This document shows, piece after piece, positions 57,480 through 64,000 of a DNA stretch of 64,000 nt. Origin of the DNA: Gnetum montanum. Taxonomy: Eukaryota > Streptophyta > Gnetopsida > Gnetales > Gnetaceae. Under the pieces are notes generated by a model. The model was not told where the DNA came from. It was given only the letters and a program-made list of their open reading frames with translations, and searched no databases. The stretch's first letter is position 1, and the number at the start of each line of letters is the position of its first letter. Made by a program: the position numbers and the translations under genes. Location of the stretch: assembly GCA_015680685.1 (NCBI GenBank), contig MNCI01006090.1, positions 40,907 to 104,906 of the forward strand, written 5' to 3'.

Positions 57480-59844
57480 GATTCAATTGTAGATTAATAG
57501 CCCTATTAGCATTGTGTTATTTTGGTTGAGCTAGAAGTTCACCCTACATAGGTGGAGCATGTGGTAGTTGTGCGAATGGAGGAGTATGTGTAGGGACAGG
57601 AGGAGGATAAGGATACAAGGTGGTATCCCTTCTTTCATGTGGCGAATGAGTTTAATAATAATCTGAAGGTTGGTAGCAAGGCTAAAAATTAGAGATGTGA
57701 TTGGAGGAGTCACGTGGAGACATGGGTTGCTGAATGTAGTAATCATATGGATCAGGCTGCTGGTAAGAGTATTGTTGCCTTGGTGGTGCCAACACCCATG
57801 ATTGTGGTTGCTGCCACTATTGATACTATTCATAAGATTGCAATGAAGCTTCACTTGGATAATATGGTTGTTGCTAGTGGAATTATCTAAGATTACCTTG
57901 AGGATAAGGTAGCCTTCTAAAGGTTTGCCTTTGTGTAAGTCGTGGATGTAAGGCATACATCCTAGACTCTTGTAGATGTGACACAATGGGGAACATCCCT
58001 TAGGATGTTCATACTGACAAACATCACATCCATGATCATCAGTTGATTCACTATCCAAAACTTCTTTGATTGCAGCAATCTTGCCCTTACCTTTGTGATA
58101 TGCATGTCTAGCTTTCTTGTGCCTCCTGTGCTTGTGGTCACTACCATTTTCTTTGGATTCTTCAATAATTTTGAGAATAGTTTGGAATCCATTATTCATT
58201 GAGTCTCATAACTGATTAACCTTGGCTATAAGTTTATATTGGAATTTTTGAAGGCAAGGTTTTCTTATTCACTCCCTCATCAAATATAGACTCATCCTCA
58301 CTATCGCAAAATTGAACCTCCTTCTTGAGAATGAAAGGATCATGGTTGTACTCTTCTGCATTTTCCCATTCTTTTAGTTCACCATCCTCTTTGAAAACCT
58401 ACTCTATTAATCTTTGTATTTGATGGGCACTTAGTTCTTATAGTTGCCCCTAGGAATACATACCAAGGGTTTTCCTTGTTTTTAATTGAAGCCCATCTAC
58501 TATGTGGCAAAGTTGATCCTATTAAGAATAACCATGGCCTAGACATTTATGCATTAAGGAGTAGTATCGACCAATGGAAACATCCAAGGATTCATGCCTT
58601 CCTTGTTTTCATCCTTAAATTTTCTTCCTTAAGTTGGACACTCTGGAGTATATTTGATATTTATCATTGAACAACTCAAGCATGGTACTCCATCGCATGA
58701 TAGATTCCAACTATAAGGACCAATACTAGTTTTCTACTTCTTTGATAAGTGTCCTAGAGAACAACTTCAGTTTTTGCCACTCATTCTCTATGTTTTGCAA
58801 GGAACATGCATCTTGGAAAGCTTAAATATGATTCTGTGGATTAGAGTTATATCCTCCAAATCGAGGAATATTATTCATATCAAACCATTTGATCCAACTA
58901 TCCTTCACATGCCTTGTTAGAATTCTCACTGCCTCTACAATATTAAGCATACTTCAAGTAGTAAGTAGAGGCTCATCGAGACCTTGATCATGGTGCCTAC
59001 AATGCCCTCTACTACCCTTTTATTCATGGCCATGTGCCTCTCTTGAACATCTTCATCCTTGATCTTTCCTTTCTTGATGATCCTTTGAATAATTTTAGTC
59101 TTTTTGATCATTTTGTTCATTTTAATCACCTCCATCATGGTCTCACCTTTTGTGGTCATGGTTAGAGCCAAAATAAGAAGATGATGTTGAAGGAAAAGAG
59201 GAATAAGAACTAACACCATCACGGTGCCTACTTCCACCTCTTTAGTGATCATGGCCATGATCATGATCTTGCTTCTTATCTACATCCCTATCATAACTTG
59301 CCCCTTCGAATCCTTCTTTATCATTAGATCCCTTATTACCAAAACTAGGATTGTAAATTATGGAGTGCAAGTTCTAATTTTGACCTCAATCACCAAAGTC
59401 AAAGAGAGGAGTTTCATTAAATGGAAAATCCCAAGAGAAGGATTCCCCACTAGCTTGTTGGTACAACAAGAATGGAGAATCGTTAAGTTCTTTTCCCTTT
59501 GAAAATTCATAGTGTTGTTCTAGTTGTCAATCCTACAGACATTGTGCTTCAGTAGGATGATAATCCATAGCATTAGTATCTTTCATAATATACTTCGAAT
59601 GGCGATCCTAGAGACCACATTATGTAAGCATCTGGTAGAGTATTGCTGGAACAACTCAATTAGGCAGCAACACAATGTTGCCTTCCATGTCACACCACTA
59701 TAGCTGTTCATACTAGTGTAGGATGAAGGTGAAGTTCAATACATACTCCTTAGGATGAGTATATATGATTTGATATTTTTGAATCATTCGCTAATAAGCT
59801 TTATCAGTCTTTGATGATGAATCACTCATGTGAGAAGAAGACAT
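57480..59844 (-). pseudogene. Element D gag, decayed
   Basis: Start ATG at 59844 (MSSSHMSDSSSK...), then IIYTHPKEYVLNFTF, the N-terminal domain. An H/D/R/S-rich linker (59264-58935 region in a shifted frame, DGVSSYSSFPSTSSSYFG) and a capsid-like block (about 58900-58350) follow. The nucleocapsid (58199-57900) has an intact knuckle, CDVCQYEHPKGC. A Q/H/P/Y-rich tail reaches about 57531. Confidence 0.75.
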
Positions 59845-59987
59845 TATTGGTTAGTGAAATAAAAATCATAATGTGCTTGCAAATAGTTTTTGTAGTATTA
59901 TAAAATAGGATATGATTCTAAGGTTCATTCCAACAAGTTAAATATAGTTCACTAGGTCCTAGATAGTGCACAAAACAATAAAAAGGT

Positions 59988-60072
59988 TCCCAACAATGGC
60001 ACTAATTATGAGCAGTGAGGTACCCCTACACCCAATGGCACCAATGATGAGCACTAAGGTATTCTACATGAT
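59988..60072 (-). repeat. 39-bp duplication of primer site plus LTR end, element D
   Basis: AATGGCACTAATTATGAGCA at 59995 and AATGGCACCAATGATGAGCA at 60034 are the same junction (primer-binding site complement followed by LTR end), 39 bp apart. The second copy is closer to the family consensus. The inner primer site reads TTAGTGCCATTGTTGGG on the minus strand. Confidence 0.8.
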
Positions 60073-60822
60073 CTGGTTGAATTTTGTAGGCCTATAGTTA
60101 CCTACTAGCTCTTTTAGGAAGTGAAATGGGCATTGAGAACGTTTGTTATCTTCTCAACTACACTTGTGAGGCTTGAGGGTATGGTTTAAGTGTAATTGAG
60201 CTATATGATTTTTTTATCATTTTATGATTTATAGATTTGATCTCCTACAACAAGAATGAAGAGTAGAGTAATTTAAAATCTAATTTGTTATTGCCTATCT
60301 AGCCTAACACAAGTAATCATTCCACTTTTTTGAACACATATAGTGTTGCTAGGGTACCAAACATTAAGCATTGCTAGGTTACCAAGTACTATATGAATGC
60401 TCAAAGTGGTTCTGCTTGCATTCATTAACAACTAGAAATAAATTTCTTAATTTAGATGTATTAAAGTAAAGAGCAAGAAAATAAAATGCATTAAATAAAA
60501 TATTAATCTATTCTTAGTGCTACAAGGATTGTCAAAAGAGTTCATTTTATTTCCATCACATTGTTGTGCTTAGGTACATTAGTGCTCGAACAAAGAACCA
60601 TACATACTTAAACTCCTTCTACGGGCACACAAAAAATATTCTAACTTGGAGGAAAATAAATTGGAAGAGCTTTGCTACTCTAGCTAAAAACTAACTTCAA
60701 AACTATGAAAAATGGGGACCTAGGCATGGTATCTATAGGCCTAGAGTACATACCCAACATCGTAGCTAGACCACGACGTCATGTACTCGACATCGCGACA
60801 AATGGCACAAATGTGTTCATTA
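60006..60822 (-). repeat. Element D 5' LTR with duplicated inner end
   Basis: Plus-strand TTATGA or, after a 39-bp duplication, TGATGA (60045) to TCATTA. The TATA position is mutated to TATCTATA near 60730. See the separate duplication entry for the ambiguous inner boundary. Confidence 0.85.
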
Positions 60823-60827
60823 GTAGT

Positions 60828-62083
60828 GATTGTATTTTTGGATGCTTCTTTCTAATGATTGAAAGATGATAATTGTTGTAGTATTATTTATGAGTTATAT
60901 TCCTTGTAAAGTAATACAAACATTTATAAAGAGTAATCATTCCAATTAGTAGGTAACTATTTGTGAGTTATTATACATAAATTAATGCTTGTACCCTATC
61001 TCATGCTTTCATATTATCACAAAAATATTCAATTTTATTATTCTAAGTGGAGTTCTCTCTAGAAAGTTTCCACATGATTTAGAAAATACTCTCTTATCTT
61101 GTAATGTCATCCATAAAGAATTACTATAATGAAGACCTCTTCACTTACTCCCTTCTTCATGCAAACACTTTCCACAAAAGAAGTATTGGAAACTCATATC
61201 AAGTTTACCTAATATTAATTCCATACTCTATAAAATCATCAAAAACTTTAAGTTGTGGACATATTTCCTATTTTCTTATCTTACATGGAAATTAGTTCTT
61301 TAAAATTCTAATTTTTTCTTCATAGTTTAACCTTGAGAATAATTACCATTTGACTTATTTTAGGGGCAAGTTCAAGTGCTCCATCTATAGTTCTTGAGCT
61401 TCATTCATGACTACTTCCTTTCATGAGTTCACATATTTTAAATTTACTTACATTGACATTTTTTTCTCATGCTTCCTATTAAATATTTCCTTCTAATGAT
61501 TCAAAGATGATAATTATAACTATGCTATTTATAAATTATATACATTATAAAGTAATATAATCATCCATGAATAATCACTTTGATTCTTAGATAATGGTTT
61601 GTCAGTTGTTATGGAGAAACTAATGATTATACATTACTTCATGAGTTCATATTACCACAAAAAAATTCAATTTCATTATGGAGTTCTCTCTAAATCTTTT
61701 CCATATGGTTTCAAGGATACTTTCTTCTCTTTTAAAATCCTCCTTAAATAAATACTATAATGAAACCCTCTCAAGTTATTTCCTTGATGTGAACACTTTT
61801 CACCAAAGGAATATTGATTTTCTTAAGAAAATATTTTTTATTAAGATTTTGTGTGAAATTACTAAATATTCATAGCCACAAGATTCCCAAGATTCTCTAA
61901 ATCATCATCATTAATCCCAATATTAAGTATCTATTAATGTCCTAACTAATTTTAGATCTTATTTATTAAACCCATGGCTTGAGAACTTTTAAGAAAATCC
62001 AAAATCATTTCTTTTTATCTACCTTGGAAAGTTCAAATATGATTTTTAATATTCTTAAAAATAATCATCTCATTAGTATGATC
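60828..62083. repeat. Right part of the 640-bp tandem repeat
   Basis: TTCTAATGATTGAAAGATGATAA at about 60850 and TTCTAATGATTCAAAGATGATAA at about 61491 mark two units 641 bp apart. GGAGTTCTCTCTA..TTTCCA, TACTATAATGAA and AACACTTTyCAC follow in both at matching offsets. AT-rich, no coding. The second unit degrades after about 61830. Confidence 0.7.
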
Positions 62084-62088
62084 ATCTT

Positions 62089-62606
62089 TGATGAGTAGCA
62101 AGTAGTCTTTATGTCCAACCATATGAATCATAAGTCTTCACATGCAATTTGGTCAAATTCCATGTATGCAACAAGTGTAGTATCTAGATTGTTAAGCATT
62201 ATTTATAACTTCTTGTCTTCTCATTGGATATTTGCTAAGATTATAGAGTAAAACTATAATATTTAAACTATAATATTGACCGAAATGATGCCAAGTATGT
62301 GGTAGGTATTCATATATTTATAGGCAAATATAGACACTACATTGATAAGGATGCATTAACTCATCTGGTTACATTCATGGGGATACATCAACAAAGATGC
62401 ATCAATGTAGCTATGTTATAGCAGATGTAATATAGCATCTATGATGTAGCAACCAACTAAGATGCATTGATGAAGATGCAACGTAGAATCTATGATGTAG
62501 CATTTACAATATAGCATCTGCAATATCTTTGCCAACTGATACACTTGAAAAAAGATGCTTCATCATATTTTCATGACCTAGCTACCTAACATATTAGGTT
62601 TCATTA
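62089..62606 (-). repeat. Element F 3' LTR with internal deletion
   Basis: 518 bp, plus-strand TGATGA to TCATTA. The last 40 bases (62566-62606) match the extra segment at 35025-35065 in LTR E, which is why both LTRs are extended to that point. U3 has GCAGATGTAATATAGCATCTATGATG-like words. Confidence 0.7.
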
Positions 62607-64000
62607 TACCCCCATGACTAACTAAAAACTCATACCCAAGTTATATATAAATGTATGAAGTTCCATTACAAAAATTATGGGGTGATAAAAACTAGATTAG
62701 CTACCATTACAAATCTTGAGTATTACATTACAAAATTTTATTTAAGTATATGCATTATAACATGATCAAAAGGCTAGACAAACATTGAAGTTTGCAAAAT
62801 TTTAGAAGTCTTCAAAAAATCCACCGATGATGAATCTTCATGATGTTGCTAGTGATGGTTATTCTTTTAACCTTTCTTGTTATGTTGGGTCTTCTCTTTT
62901 ATGTCAAAAATTTCTAAAGGATCAACCAATATTTCTCCTCATCATCCCATGGGTCCAGTGAACATGTGATGTTTGAGCTTTAATCCTTATATGTGCTATT
63001 ATTTGTCCATAGACATATCCTCCTTTACCCTTCTCTTGCCTTACAAAAGACCTTCAACCTTAGGTATTCCTTTTAACATCATTTGTAATCACCAAAGGAT
63101 CAATGTTAGTGTTGGTAATTTTTTCCTTAATGATTAATCCTTCATGGATCCTTAGTTGGCTAAAAATTCTAAAAAAATTAGCATTTAGGCTTAAGATGAT
63201 TATGCAATAAAGTTCCCAAGGCTACAAGGTAACTAAAATCTTTCAGTTGTTTAAGTCATTTTTATTATTTTACTATTAGTTATCGTAATGTTCAAAAAAG
63301 GGCTATTAGAAAAACTTTAAAAATTATAGCCTGAGCCCCCATGACAAATGAGCTCAACTTCAAAAGCTCACAAGTTTCTAAACACAAAAAGAAAATGTTT
63401 AGTTCACATGATAACCAAGATATATATAATTTGAAGAATAGTTCAATATAAAAGTATATAAAAGTATTAAAATTGATTAAAATCGATGAAAGGGGTCTTG
63501 AAATCATGCATAGAGTTAGAGAGGTTTCTCATGATATCTTTGAGAATGTGATGTTTTGGTTTAGAGTCATAATCAACAAAAGTCATTCAAGTGGGTCCTT
63601 CCTAAAGTAGGCTCCTACCATAATGTCTTCACGTAACCACTTCTATATATGTCCATGAGTACCTTTAGAATTTAAATTTAGATCATGTCTTTATTCCAAA
63701 TGATACACAATCTCTGTAGTTGAGATCCTCCACTATACTATATACAACCATTAGGTACATAATTGCATGTAGCAGTGAGGTGAATAATGGGATGATAAGG
63801 GATTGCAGAGATTAGGACGTGAGGTACATTACTATGTTTGCAATATGTTCTGATGTCAATTTTGATTAAGATGACCAAGTTTCAAATTAAGTTCATACCA
63901 TTAATAGTGGCCTCACATTGATGTGCTGGTTCTTTCCTACCATCATAAGTTTACAACAACCACAAAGAATGAGCATCACTTCAAAAAGATAGGAAAAGAG
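62089..64000 (-). mobile_element. Element F: 3' end of another Athila-like element, runs off the window
   Basis: The minus-strand 3' LTR 62089-62606 is related to solo LTR E but lacks an internal segment (the junction near 62222 joins sequence that lies about 500 bp apart in E). It is followed by TACCCCCATGACTAACT, the G-rich tract complement. Beyond lie a short remnant of the 3' ORF region (62630-63110), another G-rich motif (complement of about 63337-63348) and the GCCTACTTTGGGGAGGACC homologue (complement of about 63594-63612). pol and gag, if present, would lie to the right. Confidence 0.75.

Larger units (their letters stand above)
50594..60822 (-). mobile_element. Element D: Athila-like gag-pol element without 3' ORF
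   Basis: 10.2 kb on the minus strand. LTRs are 50594-51438 (3') and 60006-60822 (5'). An exact target duplication GTAGT lies at 50589-50593 and 60823-60827. Order in element sense: gag (59844 to about 57480), pol (about 57230-53690), spacer with a four-copy hairpin array (53620-51453), LTR. Sequence matching the start and end edges of the 3' ORF region of C meets near 51700-51780, so the 3' ORF was lost by internal deletion. The U3 is of a third type with GACGTCATG/CGACATC words. Confidence 0.9.

Overview
The window looks like a gene-poor, repeat-rich seed-plant nuclear genome, most likely a conifer or other gymnosperm. The reasons are long, old LTR retrotransposons with heavily decayed coding regions, AT-rich spacers, host genes tens of kilobases apart, and a BAHD acyltransferase relic. 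The species cannot be named from sequence alone.

Layout. Positions 1-8.6 kb are host sequence: a 126-bp tandem repeat at the left edge, a frameshifted BAHD-type acyltransferase pseudogene (about 1.98-2.45 kb), and one intact-looking small gene on the minus strand (5456-5920) for a secreted proline-rich cell-wall-type protein with its own TATA box. From 9.1 to 28.0 kb two LTR elements lie back to back: A (minus, 9133-18396) and B (plus, 18704-28025). A host island at 28.0-33.0 kb carries a four-exon CDK-like protein kinase gene on the minus strand (29362-32036) with an intact kinase domain but a disrupted N-terminal part. Two solo LTRs in opposite orientation follow (33056-34007 plus, 34013-35065 minus). 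Then come element C (minus, 35406-48815), a divergent tandem repeat of about 640 bp that was split by element D (minus, 50594-60822), and the left end of a further element F (minus, 62089 to beyond the window).

A, B, C and D each have paired LTRs, 5-bp target duplications (exact for A and D, one mismatch for B and C) and a primer-binding site resembling the 3' end of tRNA-Asp. Where pol is present, the reverse transcriptase carries the FLDGYSGYNQI block and the integrase lacks a chromodomain. This points to Athila-like Ty3/gypsy elements. The complete order, seen only in C, is LTR-gag-protease-RT-RNase H-integrase-long spacer-3' ORF-LTR. A has gag and the 3' ORF but no pol; B and D have gag-pol but no 3' ORF. 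Every coding region carries stops and frameshifts, so all copies look dead.

The most interesting signals lie in the non-coding spacer of these elements. There is a hairpin module, repeated in tandem, whose stems change sequence between elements while base pairing is largely kept. A G-rich motif occurs at up to three sites per element, and a second G-rich motif is conserved in five elements. A T-rich, potentially hydrophobic-coding tract follows the pol stop. The 3' ORF is coiled-coil rich, and the gag zinc knuckle has non-standard spacing.
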